A stretch of 64,000 nt of DNA from Clostridium_AD estertheticum_D (GTDB taxonomy: Bacteria; Bacillota; Clostridia; Clostridiales; Clostridiaceae): assembly GCF_018861295.1 (NCBI RefSeq), contig NZ_JAHLDM010000005.1:1-64000 (forward strand), written 5' to 3'. Position numbers and translations under genes: made by a program. The notes under the pieces are model-generated. The model made no database searches, was not told where the DNA came from, and worked only from the letters and a program-made list of their open reading frames with translations. Within the stretch, counting starts at the first letter, position 1, and every line of letters starts with the position of its first letter. This document shows, in pieces, positions 1-8,410 of this stretch.

Positions 1-86
1 TGGAAGACCACCAGGTTGATAGGTTAGAGGTGTAAGCATGGTAACATGTTCAGCTGACTAATACTAATAAGTCGAGGGCTTGACCA
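1..86 (+). rRNA. rrl: 23S ribosomal RNA, 3' end (partial)
   Basis: The window opens inside the 3' end of a 23S rRNA gene. The recognisable tail includes the conserved block gctgactaatactaataag followed by tcgagggcttgacca. The 5' part lies outside the window. It is followed by a 5S rRNA and two tRNAs, the usual order of a clostridial rrn operon on the + strand. The exact 3' end is estimated. Confidence 0.93.
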
Positions 87-145
87 AGATATAATAATAA
101 AATGCGAAAACACTGTGCAATTTTCAGAGAATATTTATATTCTCA

Positions 146-262
146 TCTGGTGATTATGGCCTGAAGGTAACACCCGTTCCCATACCGAACACGAAGGTTA
201 AGCTTCAATGCGCCGATGGTACTGCAGGGGTGACCTTGTGGAAGAGTAGGTTGTCGCCAGGT
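146..262 (+). rRNA. rrf: 5S ribosomal RNA
   Basis: About 117 nt, starting tctggtgatta and ending gtcgccaggt, with the conserved 5S core cacccgttcccataccgaac and the closing stem between its two ends. It lies 60 nt after the 23S end, as expected for the operon. Confidence 0.95.
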
Positions 263-267
263 TACAT

Positions 268-343
<76 letters not shown>

Positions 344-349
344 AGTTAG

Positions 350-424
350 GGCGCTATAGCCAAGCGGTAAGGTCAAGGTCTGCAAAACCTTTATTCCCCG
401 GTTCAAATCCGGGTGGCGCCTCCA
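350..424 (+). tRNA. tRNA-Cys (GCA)
   Basis: A 75-nt cloverleaf with acceptor ggcgcta/tggcgcc, anticodon GCA in ctgcaaa, T-loop ttcaaat, discriminator T and an encoded CCA. It follows tRNA-Phe by 6 nt and is the last gene of the operon before the terminator. Confidence 0.95.
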
Positions 425-460
425 AAACACTTTGTATATAATACAAAGTGTTTTATTTAT
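425..460 (+). terminator. rrn operon terminator
   Basis: A 13-bp perfect stem (aaacactttgtat pairing with atacaaagtgttt) with a 3-nt loop, followed by ttatttattt. It sits directly after the tRNA-Cys CCA end. From here to 718 I see only AT-rich sequence and no gene. Confidence 0.85.
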
Positions 461-718
461 TTGTAACAATAAATGAAAGAGTCCTGTTTATTGTTTTAAG
501 TATGGGTCACGTAGTTTATTAAACATAAATAATTAAAATATACATTTTAATTACTAAAAGCTAGTAATTAAGAGTAAAACTTAAAAATACCTATGTTGAT
601 GTGTATAAATTGTATAAATGCCTTAATATTGCGGTATATACAGTATAGCGAACTTAGTACAAGTAGATTATTATATGAAATGCTAGTATAATCACATATG
701 TTGGGAAGGAAACTATAT

Positions 719-766
719 ATGCTTGATTTTTTTAATAAATCTAGGGGGTCTGGGTTTGATGTATAA
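719..766 (+). CDS. possible 15-codon leader ORF overlapping the next gene
   Basis: ATG at 719 has a good ribosome binding site (gggaagga, 701-708) and opens a 15-codon frame (MLDFFNKSRGSGFDV) that stops at TAA 764-766. It overlaps the ATG (759) of the next gene by 8 nt in another frame. It could be a leader peptide translationally coupled to the membrane protein, or the original N-terminus separated by a one-base frameshift. Length alone cannot decide. Confidence 0.35.
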   Translation: MLDFFNKSRGSGFDV

Positions 767-1250
767 AGAAATGGTTCAGAGAAAGAAGTTGCCAGCGTTA
801 ATATCGCTGTTTATTACATTAATTATATTTATATGCTTATCAGACTTATTACCTAAGGTGAGCATAGGAAGCATAAATATAAAAACATTGGTAAATTTGT
901 TTTTTAATATGATAATGATCGCTCTTTGTTATATGGAGTTTTTAAAGTGTAAGGTTAGATATAAGTATTTAATTGTAGCAGATCAGCTTATTATTCATAG
1001 AATAATAGGTCAAGAGGTCACAATACGAGAAGATATTAAGTTAAAAGATATAGAGTACATTGGTAAGTATAGTAACTATAGTTCAGACAACCATATAAGT
1101 AGTAGCAAAAAGTATATATGTTCTACATTTATTGGAAGTAAATTTTGTTGTGTATATAAAGCCGGAAACAAGTTCAAAAAGTTTTATTTTGAACCTAGTG
1201 ATGGTCTTACGAAAAAAATAAGATTACTAAAAGAAAAAGCAGTATTTTAA
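759..1250 (+). CDS. small membrane protein, PH-like C-terminal part, unknown function
   Basis: I do not recognise the family. The 163-residue protein starts MYKEMVQRKK. It has two hydrophobic segments (roughly residues 10-30 and 45-65), then a hydrophilic beta-rich part (YLIVADQLIIHRIIGQ and later strands) whose strand pattern resembles small bacterial PH-like domains; that resemblance is an inference. The start at 759 is chosen because aggggg (743-748) lies 10 nt upstream; an in-frame TTG at 723 would put this site inside the gene. The upstream 15-codon frame ends 8 nt inside this gene. A symmetrical terminator follows. Confidence 0.7.
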   Translation: MYKEMVQRKKLPALISLFITLIIFICLSDLLPKVSIGSINIKTLVNLFFNMIMIALCYMEFLKCKVRYKYLIVADQLIIHRIIGQEVTIREDIKLKDIEYIGKYSNYSSDNHISSSKKYICSTFIGSKFCCVYKAGNKFKKFYFEPSDGLTKKIRLLKEKAVF

Positions 1251-1269
1251 TAATAAATATAACATACAT

Positions 1270-1310
1270 AAAAAAGAAGTATAATTTGAAATTAATTATA
1301 CTTCTTTTTT
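1270..1310. terminator. bidirectional terminator between convergent genes
   Basis: A long stem (aaaaaagaagtataatt pairing with aattatacttctttttt) with A-rich and T-rich flanks. It lies between the + strand membrane protein and the convergent M20 gene and can serve both. Confidence 0.8.
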
Positions 1311-1340
1311 ATCGTGAAATATTTATAAAAAGGTTTTATA

Positions 1341-2465
1341 TTATTTCAATTCAATAGTGATTTCCTTTAACAAATCTTGTTTTTCAATAATATCAAGCCC
1401 TGTAATGGCAAGAGCGTTAGCTGCTTTTATGATATTATTTTTACAAAAGTCTGTTTGTGTTTCTAAAGCAAAGGCAAGGGATGGGCAATTTATTAGTTTA
1501 TTCTCTGTAATAGATATTGAGGGGTATATACAGGGAGTTAAATGGCTTATAGCACCTATACCTAATCCATAGGAACTATTTTTACAACAATCAATATTAA
1601 TAATGCCAGATTCTTTTAGGTTGTGGGCAAGTAATCTTGATAAAGACTTATTAGTTAAAAGTTCCTGCGAAGGCAATTCAAATAGACTTATTTCTTCTGG
1701 CATACTCATTATTTGAGATAATGAATGAATAAGTTCTACAATTTTTTTCTCGAAAATTTCAGCTTCATTTATGGTAGTAGCTTTAAGATAGAACTGGGCC
1801 TCAGATTGTAAAAAAGAATTATTACTGGGGGAGACGTTGTTTATAGATATATTGTCAATAAAACAGTTAGTAGTTAATCCTTTTAGCAAGTGGGTTAATG
1901 AATTAAATATAAATAAATAAGAGTCTAAGGATGAAAATATATTATTATTATTATTATATTTGAGCTTAATTGGAATTATAGCCATAGATGTACCACTTTC
2001 TGCATTGGTTATATCACAATGAGGTGCAATTATAATATCTATATCTTCAAAACAATTTTCTTTTGTTATAGTTAATTCGGCCCCATTAGAATATTCACCA
2101 GGGCATCCTAGTACAATTACACTCCCACCACTTTTAGAAACCACTTTTGATAAACCTAGTGCTGATGCTATGGAGATACTAGCATTAACGTTATTACCAA
2201 AAACATGGCCTGATTTCTCAGTGGCTGTGTATTTGCATATATAGCATATTTTAGGATGACCAATGCCGCATTGCGCATAAAAAGCAGTAGGTATATTACA
2301 GTAGTTTTCTTTCACATTAAAACCATGAGTTTTTAACATGTTTATTATGTAAGCAGAACCTTTATATTCTTTATAATTTGTTTCTGGATTATTATAAAGG
2401 TAGTTTGACAAATTGTATATATCATCTTTTATACTATCTATATAACTTATAATTTCTTGTTTCAT
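1341..2465 (-). CDS. M20-family hydrolase-like protein with degenerate metal site
   Basis: A 374-residue protein with the M20 amidohydrolase layout: N-terminal helix with NPE at about 26-28, a central block around SGHVFG at 85-90, GCPGEYSNGAE at 120-130 and APHC at 147-150, then a dimerisation-type insert. In active M20D enzymes the second motif is a DALP stretch followed by ACGHD and the third is PAEE. Here the Asp of the DALP stretch is gone, GHD is replaced by GNN, and the second Glu of the EE pair is Tyr125. Family membership is moderately sure; peptidase activity is doubtful. The start is Met at 2465 because the upstream frame extension (to 2483) contains the gggaggag ribosome binding site. 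It is transcribed alone. Confidence 0.7.
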   Translation of the reverse strand: MKQEIISYIDSIKDDIYNLSNYLYNNPETNYKEYKGSAYIINMLKTHGFNVKENYCNIPTAFYAQCGIGHPKICYICKYTATEKSGHVFGNNVNASISIASALGLSKVVSKSGGSVIVLGCPGEYSNGAELTITKENCFEDIDIIIAPHCDITNAESGTSMAIIPIKLKYNNNNNIFSSLDSYLFIFNSLTHLLKGLTTNCFIDNISINNVSPSNNSFLQSEAQFYLKATTINEAEIFEKKIVELIHSLSQIMSMPEEISLFELPSQELLTNKSLSRLLAHNLKESGIINIDCCKNSSYGLGIGAISHLTPCIYPSISITENKLINCPSLAFALETQTDFCKNNIIKAANALAITGLDIIEKQDLLKEITIELK

Positions 2466-2845
2466 AGACTGTTCTCCTCCCAAAATATTATGATTATTAA
2501 TATAATTAGTATAACCGAAGTTATATAAATATATTGATAATAATAAATAAAATTATTAAGGTAAATTAAAATAAGTATTAAATTAATTATGTAAAACAGA
2601 CAAGTATACGGATTTATTATTCATTTTAAGGAACTTAAGGTCAGATAGCTATTTTAAATAGCTGGTTATGGCATAAAATGTAGATAAATATATTTTAAAT
2701 AATTATGTGGACAAAATAAGAAACTGTACCTAGTTGAATAAAATATATTATAGAGGCCATACTTTAGGTAGTTTTAACGTCATTTAATAATGGTTTATAT
2801 AATTTATAGAGAATGATTTATGGTAGAGAGGTTAAGGAGGGAATT
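2466..2845. other. divergent intergenic region
   Basis: About 380 bp of AT-rich sequence between the divergent M20-like gene and csfB. It contains a short inverted repeat (agctattttaaatagct, about 2647-2663) and must hold both promoters. I could not assign a clear -35/-10 pair or a sporulation sigma-factor promoter by eye. No gene is seen. Confidence 0.5.
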
Positions 2846-3058
2846 ATGCAAAAAGAAAAGTGTATTATATGTAGAAAGCCTCTAAATGGTGGTATAATAA
2901 TAAATGGAAGAGGAATTTGCAACAATTGCGAAGAAAGAATTATAAAAGCAAAGGCTAATACCGATTTCTATGAATATTATAAGAACTGTATAAGAAAGAC
3001 TTTAGTACGGTTTATACCAAGAGGAGTGACTAAGGATTGTCAAGATTACCACTTGTAG
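2846..3058 (+). CDS. csfB: sigma-G inhibitor Gin (CsfB)
   Basis: A 70-residue protein with the Gin signature: two CxxC pairs (Cys6/Cys9 and Cys25/Cys28) around a GGIIINGRGIC strand-turn, expected to bind zinc. In B. subtilis, Gin binds and holds back the forespore sigma factor SigG until engulfment is complete. The Bacillus gene lies in the same neighbourhood (csfB...yaaO-tmk-yaaQ-holB-yaaT), which supports the call. Start at 2846 follows aaggaggg; the frame extends upstream to 2813 without a ribosome binding site. The stop overlaps the next gene by 22 nt, suggesting coupling. The C-terminal tail (45-70) is basic. Confidence 0.88.
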   Translation: MQKEKCIICRKPLNGGIIINGRGICNNCEERIIKAKANTDFYEYYKNCIRKTLVRFIPRGVTKDCQDYHL

Positions 3059-4485
3059 ATGGAGTGTTAACATATATAAAAGAAAAAAATGTTCCCTTTT
3101 GTATGCCAGGCCACAAAGGAGGTCTTGGTTTTTTAAAAACTGCTAAAGGTAGAGAACTTTATGAAAATTTTATTAAAGGAGATATTACTGAAGTTGATGG
3201 ATTAGATAACCTTCATCATGCAGAAGGAATAATAAAAGAATCTCAACAATTATTGAGTAGTTATTATGGTAGTATAAAATCTTATTTTTTAGTTAATGGT
3301 AGTACTAGTGGAAATTTTACTATGATTTTTTCGACATTCAATGAGGGTGATAAAATTATTGTAGAGAGAAATTGTCATAGATCAATTTTTAACGCAATAA
3401 TTATGAGAAAGTTAAAACCAATATATATTAAAAATAAAATTAATTCAAAATATGATGTTCCTTTTCCTTTTGACAAGGAATCTTTTCTTTGTTTAATCCA
3501 CGAAAACAAAGACGCCAAAGGAATCATCATCACATATCCAAATTATTACGGCATATGTCTTGATTTGCCATATATTATTGCTACAGCTAAAAAATACGAT
3601 ATTAAAGTATTGGTAGACGCTGCTCATGGTGCACATTTTGGTGCTAATAAGTTATTACCTGAAAATCCTTTGAAGATGGGAGCTAATATGGTAGTTATGA
3701 GTGCACATAAAACTCTACCTAGTTTAACGCAAACAGCTTTTTTACATGTAGGTGCGGATATAGATATAAGTAAGGTCAATTTTTATGTAAGTGCATTTTT
3801 AAGTACAAGTCCATCTTATATGTTTTTATGTTCTATGGATTATGCAAGGTTTTATATTGAGGAGTATGGTGAAAATGATTATGAAGAGTTAATTAAAATA
3901 TGCAAGTTGAATAGAGTTAAAATTAATAAATTGGATAAATTCCACATACTAGGTCAGGAAGATTTAGAGGATGTATCAGGAAATTCAATTAAATATATTA
4001 ATAAGTATACACTGGATTTAACTAGATATATATTAAATGTGCCTAAAGGTTATAGTGGTCATAAATTGTTAGAATATTTAAGGATAAACAAAATACAAGC
4101 TGAAATGAGTGACAGCAGGAATGTAGTTTTAATATTTTCACCTTTTACTAAGCAGCAAGATTTTGAAAAACTTTACTTAGCTCTTAAAGATTGTGATATG
4201 GAATCTCTAAAGGAGCAATATGTGCAGATAATAGATTATGATTTCCCATCACAAAGCATGTTTCCCTATGAAGTAATGTGTAGGGAGAAAACTATGGTAG
4301 AGTTAAAAAATTCAGAGGGCGAAATATGTGCAGAGGCAATAGTTCCATATCCACCAGGTATACCAATCGTAATGCCTGGGGAAAGACTAGACGAGTACAA
4401 TATAGCGATGATAATATATTATTTGAAGTATAATGTAACGGTACTTGGAGTTAATGATGGTAAAGTTGCAATAGTAGTAAAATAA
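3037..4485 (+). CDS. Orn/Lys/Arg decarboxylase family PLP enzyme (YaaO-like)
   Basis: A 482-residue fold-type I PLP enzyme. Visible landmarks are PFCMPGHKGG near residue 20-29, GSTSGN at 88-93 (phosphate binding), VDAAHGAH at 193-200 with the PLP-contacting Asp194 and His197, and SAHK with the Schiff-base lysine Lys225. The C-terminal domain ends with the family hallmark PYPPGIP and MPGE. The likely reaction is decarboxylation of a basic amino acid to a polyamine precursor; substrate (Arg, Lys or Orn) cannot be read from sequence. Starts with TTG at 3037 after agaggag, inside the end of csfB, and precedes tmk as yaaO does in Bacillus. Confidence 0.88.
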   Translation: MSRLPLVDGVLTYIKEKNVPFCMPGHKGGLGFLKTAKGRELYENFIKGDITEVDGLDNLHHAEGIIKESQQLLSSYYGSIKSYFLVNGSTSGNFTMIFSTFNEGDKIIVERNCHRSIFNAIIMRKLKPIYIKNKINSKYDVPFPFDKESFLCLIHENKDAKGIIITYPNYYGICLDLPYIIATAKKYDIKVLVDAAHGAHFGANKLLPENPLKMGANMVVMSAHKTLPSLTQTAFLHVGADIDISKVNFYVSAFLSTSPSYMFLCSMDYARFYIEEYGENDYEELIKICKLNRVKINKLDKFHILGQEDLEDVSGNSIKYINKYTLDLTRYILNVPKGYSGHKLLEYLRINKIQAEMSDSRNVVLIFSPFTKQQDFEKLYLALKDCDMESLKEQYVQIIDYDFPSQSMFPYEVMCREKTMVELKNSEGEICAEAIVPYPPGIPIVMPGERLDEYNIAMIIYYLKYNVTVLGVNDGKVAIVVK

Positions 4486-4523
4486 ACTTTATTGTTATAT
4501 ATACATATGATGGAGGAGATCAA

Positions 4524-5144
4524 ATGGAAAGAGGGCGTATGATAGTACTAGAAGGCCCAGATGGTTCAGGAAAAACTACACAGATAGAGTTATTAGAAAA
4601 ACATTTACAAGAATCTGGATATGAAGTAGTAAGAGTCAGGGAACCTGGAGGCACAGAAATTAGTGAAAAAATAAGAGAAATAATATTAGATAATGATAAT
4701 TGCAAAATGAGTTATATGTGTGAAGCATTACTTTATGCCGCGTCTCGCGCACAATTAGTAAGTGAGGTTATAAAGCCAGCATTAAGTGATGGCAAAATAG
4801 TCATATGTGATCGTTTTGTTTATTCTTCAATGGTATATCAAGGTATTGGTCGAGGCCTTGGCATGGATAGAATAAAGGGTATAAATGAGGTAGCGCTAGA
4901 TGGTCTTAAGCCTGATTTAACATTTATGATTACAATTCCTTACGAGGAAGGATTAAATAGGAAAAAAAAGCAAGGAAGCTTAGATCGCTTAGAGAATAGT
5001 GGAAATGAATTCCATAAAAAAGTTTTTGAAGGTTACATGGATATTTGTATAAAATATGATAAAATAGAAGTACTAGATGGTAATAGAAGTGTAGAAGAAA
5101 TACAAAAGGATATAATAAATACAATTAAAACAATAAAATTATAA
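4524..5144 (+). CDS. tmk: thymidylate kinase
   Basis: dTMP kinase, 206 residues, the normal length. It makes dTDP from dTMP and ATP in dTTP synthesis. The P-loop GPDGSGKTT spans 11-19, the DR motif is CDRF at 95-98, and REPGG at 39-43 is the substrate-binding element. Start ATG 4524 follows ggaggag with 8-nt spacing. It is placed between the YaaO-like enzyme and darA exactly as in Bacillus, and the gap to darA is only 15 nt, consistent with one operon. Confidence 0.96.
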   Translation: MERGRMIVLEGPDGSGKTTQIELLEKHLQESGYEVVRVREPGGTEISEKIREIILDNDNCKMSYMCEALLYAASRAQLVSEVIKPALSDGKIVICDRFVYSSMVYQGIGRGLGMDRIKGINEVALDGLKPDLTFMITIPYEEGLNRKKKQGSLDRLENSGNEFHKKVFEGYMDICIKYDKIEVLDGNRSVEEIQKDIINTIKTIKL

Positions 5145-5159
5145 AAGGGGTGGGATTAT

Positions 5160-5489
5160 ATGAAATTAGTTATTGCAATTGTACAAGATGATGATGCGAA
5201 TGATTTAATTGAGGAAATAACAGATAAGGGTTTTAGAGTTACAAAACTCGCGACTACTGGAGGATTTCTAAAATCAGGAAATACAACATTGTTAATAGGT
5301 GTTGAAAAAGAAAAAGTAGATGAAGTTTTAGCTATTATCGAGGAAGTATGTAAGGAAAGAAAGCAAATAATATCATCACCATCACCTGTAGCTGGATCAA
5401 CAGGAGTCTATATGCCGTTTCCTATTGAAGTAGACGTAGGTGGAGCAAATGTATTTGTAGTTGATGTAGATAAGTATATAAAGGTATAA
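5160..5489 (+). CDS. darA: cyclic di-AMP receptor DarA (PstA/YaaQ)
   Basis: A 109-residue PII-like protein of the DUF970 family. The conserved signature TTGGFLKSGNTTLLIGVE covers about residues 31-49. Members bind c-di-AMP as trimers; the downstream target is still unclear, so I claim only the receptor role. Start ATG 5160 follows aaaggggtggg, 15 nt after tmk, and holB follows, the same order as Bacillus tmk-yaaQ-(yaaR)-holB. There is no yaaR counterpart here. Confidence 0.93.
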   Translation: MKLVIAIVQDDDANDLIEEITDKGFRVTKLATTGGFLKSGNTTLLIGVEKEKVDEVLAIIEEVCKERKQIISSPSPVAGSTGVYMPFPIEVDVGGANVFVVDVDKYIKV

Positions 5490-5546
5490 CTAATTGGAAG
5501 CAAGTATATATAAATTTATACTTGCTTCTATGCATGGAGGACTAAA

Positions 5547-6491
5547 ATGAGTTTTATGGATATAATAGGACATAGTAATATAAAAAATCAAATAACTAAG
5601 GCGATACAATTGGATAAATTATCGCATGCTCATATTTTAGTTGGAGAAGATGGTATAGGCAAAAGTATACTCGCAAAAAATATAGGGCTTATGATTTTAG
5701 GTGAAAATGAAGATAGGCAGTATGTTGATTTGGTGGAATGGCAAATTGATAAAAACAAAAGCACAATAGGTGTTAGTTCCATAAGAACCTTGATTGAAGA
5801 GATTAATAAAAAACCTTTTGAAGGAGATAAAAAAGTTATCATTATCTATCATGCTCACAAAATGACGGTGCAAGCGCAAAATGCTTTTTTAAAAACAATT
5901 GAAGAACCGCCTATTAATGTGACTATACTCTTATTGTGTGAAAATATTGAAGTCATATTGGATACAATAAAATCAAGGTGTCAGATACATAAGCTAAAGA
6001 ATTTGAATATAGATGAGATGAAAGAGTTTTTAAGTAAAAATTATTCTGATTTATCATTAGATCAAATAAAAGTGATTTTAGCTTTTAGTGATGGAATACC
6101 AGGGAAGGCTGAAAAATTTATTAAAGATAAAAATTTCAAGGATATAAGAGATATTACCTTGGAAATATTACTTAAGTTAAATAGCGCTAAAACTGAGGAA
6201 TTGATTAAATATGAAAAGAAATTATCTAATCAAAAAGACAATTTTTACGAAATATTAACTGCATTTCTTTCGTATATTAGGGATACTATAATATATAAGG
6301 AAGTTGAAGAAGAAAATTTAATTATTAATATAGATAAACTATTAAATATAAAAGAGTTAGCTAGCATATTTTCATTTAACAAATTAAATGGTATTATAAA
6401 TATAATCAATGATACTAGAGAGAACTTAGATAGAAACGTTAACCCGGCGTTAGCGTTTGAAGTAATGTTACTTAAAATGCAGGAGGTTTAA
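5547..6491 (+). CDS. holB: DNA polymerase III delta-prime subunit
   Basis: A 314-residue AAA+ clamp-loader subunit. N-terminal HSNIKNQ is followed by the Walker A-like GEDGIGKS (33-40), the sensor/SRC segment KSRCQ typical of clamp-loader arginine fingers, and AFSDGIPGKA further on. It lacks the four-cysteine zinc module seen in E. coli delta-prime. With delta and tau it loads the sliding clamp. ATG 5547 follows ggagg. Its neighbour on the left is darA; on the right a 177-bp non-coding spacer with strong pairing potential separates it from ricT. Confidence 0.92.
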   Translation: MSFMDIIGHSNIKNQITKAIQLDKLSHAHILVGEDGIGKSILAKNIGLMILGENEDRQYVDLVEWQIDKNKSTIGVSSIRTLIEEINKKPFEGDKKVIIIYHAHKMTVQAQNAFLKTIEEPPINVTILLLCENIEVILDTIKSRCQIHKLKNLNIDEMKEFLSKNYSDLSLDQIKVILAFSDGIPGKAEKFIKDKNFKDIRDITLEILLKLNSAKTEELIKYEKKLSNQKDNFYEILTAFLSYIRDTIIYKEVEEENLIINIDKLLNIKELASIFSFNKLNGIINIINDTRENLDRNVNPALAFEVMLLKMQEV

Positions 6492-6510
6492 CGAAATTTC
6501 AGAAGGAAAG

Positions 6511-6616
6511 TCTACCACTTATATAGGTGGGAGGATAACAATTGAGAATTGTTATCTACCTAAGAGGCATACCCAGGGGATACCTACCTTAGCAAAAATG
6601 AAACTTAAGTGGTAGT
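6511..6616 (+). ncRNA. candidate structured RNA upstream of ricT
   Basis: A 177-bp spacer inside an otherwise tightly packed operon holds nested pairing. A closing stem P1 joins ctaccactt (6512-6520) to aagtggtag (6607-6615). Inside it, gataacaatt/aattgttatc (6534-6556) makes a 10-bp hairpin with a GAG loop, extended by aggt/acct. A third arm pairs ctaag with cttag and encloses ggcataccc/ggggatacc. The result is a three-way junction about 40 nt before the ricT ribosome binding site. I do not recognise a known riboswitch class. Confidence 0.45.
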
Positions 6617-6668
6617 TAAATCTCATTTTGAAGTCGTTAATATGCAGCTGCGAAGGAGATGATTTAAC

Positions 6669-7580
6669 ATGGTTACAGTAATAGGAGTACGATTTAAAAA
6701 AGCTGGTAAAATATATTATTTTAGTCCAAATGATATAGATATTAAAAAGGAAGATAGAGTTATTGTAGAAACTGTAAGAGGAATAGAATTTGGCGAATGT
6801 GTTATTGGCATAAAAGAGATCAAGGAAGAGGATATAGTATCTCCTCTTAAATGCGTCATTAGAAAAGCCACAGATGCAGATGCAGAGAAAGATTTGGATA
6901 ATAAAAGAAAAGAAAAGGAAGCATACGAAATATGCTTAGAGAAGATACATAAACATGAACTTGATATGAAACTTATAGATGTAGAGTATACTTTTGATAA
7001 TAATAAAGTTATATTTTACTTTACGGCAGATGGACGTGTAGATTTTCGTGAACTCGTAAAGGATTTAGCTGCAGTGTTTAGAACAAGGATAGAACTTAGA
7101 CAAATAGGAGTTAGGGATGAAGCAAAAATGGTTGGTGGTCTTGGACCATGTGGTAGACCTATGTGTTGTTCGACTTTTCTTGGTGAATTTGCACCAGTAT
7201 CAATAAAAATGGCTAAAGAACAAAATTTATCATTAAATCCTACAAAAATTTCAGGTATTTGTGGCAGGCTTATGTGTTGTTTAAATTATGAGCAGGATAC
7301 TTATGAAAAAATTAGAAAAACTTTACCTACAGTAGGGTCTGTAGTGGATACGCCTTTTGGAAGAGCAGATGTTATTGGCAATAGTGTTGTAAAAGAATCG
7401 GTCAAAATCAAGATAAAACTTAATGGCAGTGATGAAGAAATTGTCGAGGTTAAAATTGAAGATTTAACATTAGTTACTGGGAGATATGAAGATACTGTAA
7501 ATGATGAAGATATTAAATTAGAACTTGCTAAAAGTGGAGAAGATTCATATATAATAAAGGAATTAATTAAAGATAACTAG
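6669..7580 (+). CDS. ricT: RicT (YaaT) PSP1-domain protein
   Basis: A 303-residue PSP1 protein. Cysteine signature GPCGRPMCC (159-167) and SGICGRLMCC (195-204) supplies six conserved cysteines; in Bacillus the RicAFT complex carries Fe-S clusters and supports RNase Y-dependent mRNA maturation and sporulation. The N-terminal part (VGVRFKKAGKIYYF-type strand) and the VDFRELVKDLA helix also fit. Start ATG 6669 follows aaggagatgatttaac, a sequence that recurs near ispF. It follows holB as in Bacillus. Confidence 0.93.
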   Translation: MVTVIGVRFKKAGKIYYFSPNDIDIKKEDRVIVETVRGIEFGECVIGIKEIKEEDIVSPLKCVIRKATDADAEKDLDNKRKEKEAYEICLEKIHKHELDMKLIDVEYTFDNNKVIFYFTADGRVDFRELVKDLAAVFRTRIELRQIGVRDEAKMVGGLGPCGRPMCCSTFLGEFAPVSIKMAKEQNLSLNPTKISGICGRLMCCLNYEQDTYEKIRKTLPTVGSVVDTPFGRADVIGNSVVKESVKIKIKLNGSDEEIVEVKIEDLTLVTGRYEDTVNDEDIKLELAKSGEDSYIIKELIKDN

Positions 7581-7591
7581 GGGGAGGGAAG

Positions 7592-7795
7592 ATGAAGTCA
7601 GTTATAAAAGTTTGTAATATGAATACTTCAGAAGATATTAGTAATATTAATTTAGCAATATCAAATAATCAAGGTGTAATTGCTTGTCAAATAAATATCG
7701 AAAGTAAACAAGTAGAAATAATATATGATGATTATTTTATAACAGCTGATAATTTAATTGAATCAATTGAAGAAGCTGGTTATGCGGTTGTATAA
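7592..7795 (+). CDS. HMA-like small protein lacking the CxxC metal site
   Basis: A 67-residue protein whose pattern matches a CopZ-type ferredoxin-like fold: strand VIKVCNM, helix, strand around VIACQINIESKQVEIIYDD, helix and a final EEAGYAV. The metal-binding MxCxxC loop is replaced by NMNTSED, so copper binding is not expected. Start at 7592 follows gggggaggg, 11 nt after ricT, so it is probably co-transcribed. Its role is unknown; similar proteins in clostridia are usually annotated as heavy-metal-associated domain proteins. Confidence 0.7.
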   Translation: MKSVIKVCNMNTSEDISNINLAISNNQGVIACQINIESKQVEIIYDDYFITADNLIESIEEAGYAVV

Positions 7796-7829
7796 AAAAG
7801 CAGAGATAGAAATTTTCTCTGCTTTTTTA
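7795..7829 (+). terminator. terminator of the csfB-ricT operon
   Basis: Hairpin aaaaaagcagaga/tctctgctttttt with a short loop and a T-run, starting at the stop codon of the HMA-like gene. Confidence 0.85.
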
Positions 7830-7930
7830 TTATTTTTTGATCGTTAAAATATAAGTAAGGACATTTGAATATGCTTTTCAAAATTGGAGATAATAATTTA
7901 AGAAAAGAATTTCAAAGGGAGGCATAAAAC

Positions 7931-8191
7931 ATGAAGAAAATAGCAGTACAAGAGGGATTGAAACCAATTAAAGAGTATTTAAGTACTGAAGGTTATGTTG
8001 TCAAAGAATTTGATAATAGTAAAAAGAATGCAGGTCATTTCTTAGATAGATATGATGTTGTTATTGTAACAGGTGAGAATCAAGGGATAATGGGAGACCA
8101 GGAAACTATAACATCTACTCCAATTATTAATGCAAGTGGTATGACAGGGGAAGAAGTTAGGGATCAAATAGAGAAAAATAGTAGAAAATAG
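7931..8191 (+). CDS. UPF0180 family protein (YkuS-like)
   Basis: An 86-residue protein starting KKIAVQEGLKPI, with an NxGHFL-type centre, the strand VVIVTGENQGIMG and the segment TPIINASGMTGEEV. This matches the UPF0180 (YkuS) family of unknown function in Firmicutes. ATG 7931 follows aaaggaggc. It forms a single-gene unit bracketed by terminators. Confidence 0.88.
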   Translation: MKKIAVQEGLKPIKEYLSTEGYVVKEFDNSKKNAGHFLDRYDVVIVTGENQGIMGDQETITSTPIINASGMTGEEVRDQIEKNSRK

Positions 8192-8213
8192 AATTTAAAG
8201 TTGTAATATATAA

Positions 8214-8249
8214 AGGCTGTTAACTAAAAAAGTTAACAGCCTAAAGTTT
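8214..8249 (+). terminator. terminator after UPF0180 gene
   Basis: Stem aggctgttaact/agttaacagcct with an A-rich loop, followed by aaagtttt. It lies 22 nt after the stop codon. Confidence 0.75.
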
Positions 8250-8410
8250 TGTACTATATCGTATTTATAATATATGAGCAAATTTCAAAATAGTAATATT
8301 TTAATAATTATCAATAATAATAAGAGTTATAACATGTATGAAACCTTTAAATTATGTCAATGATTATAAATATAGTTAATTAACAAATAAATAGTAAAGG
8401 GGTTTTAAAT

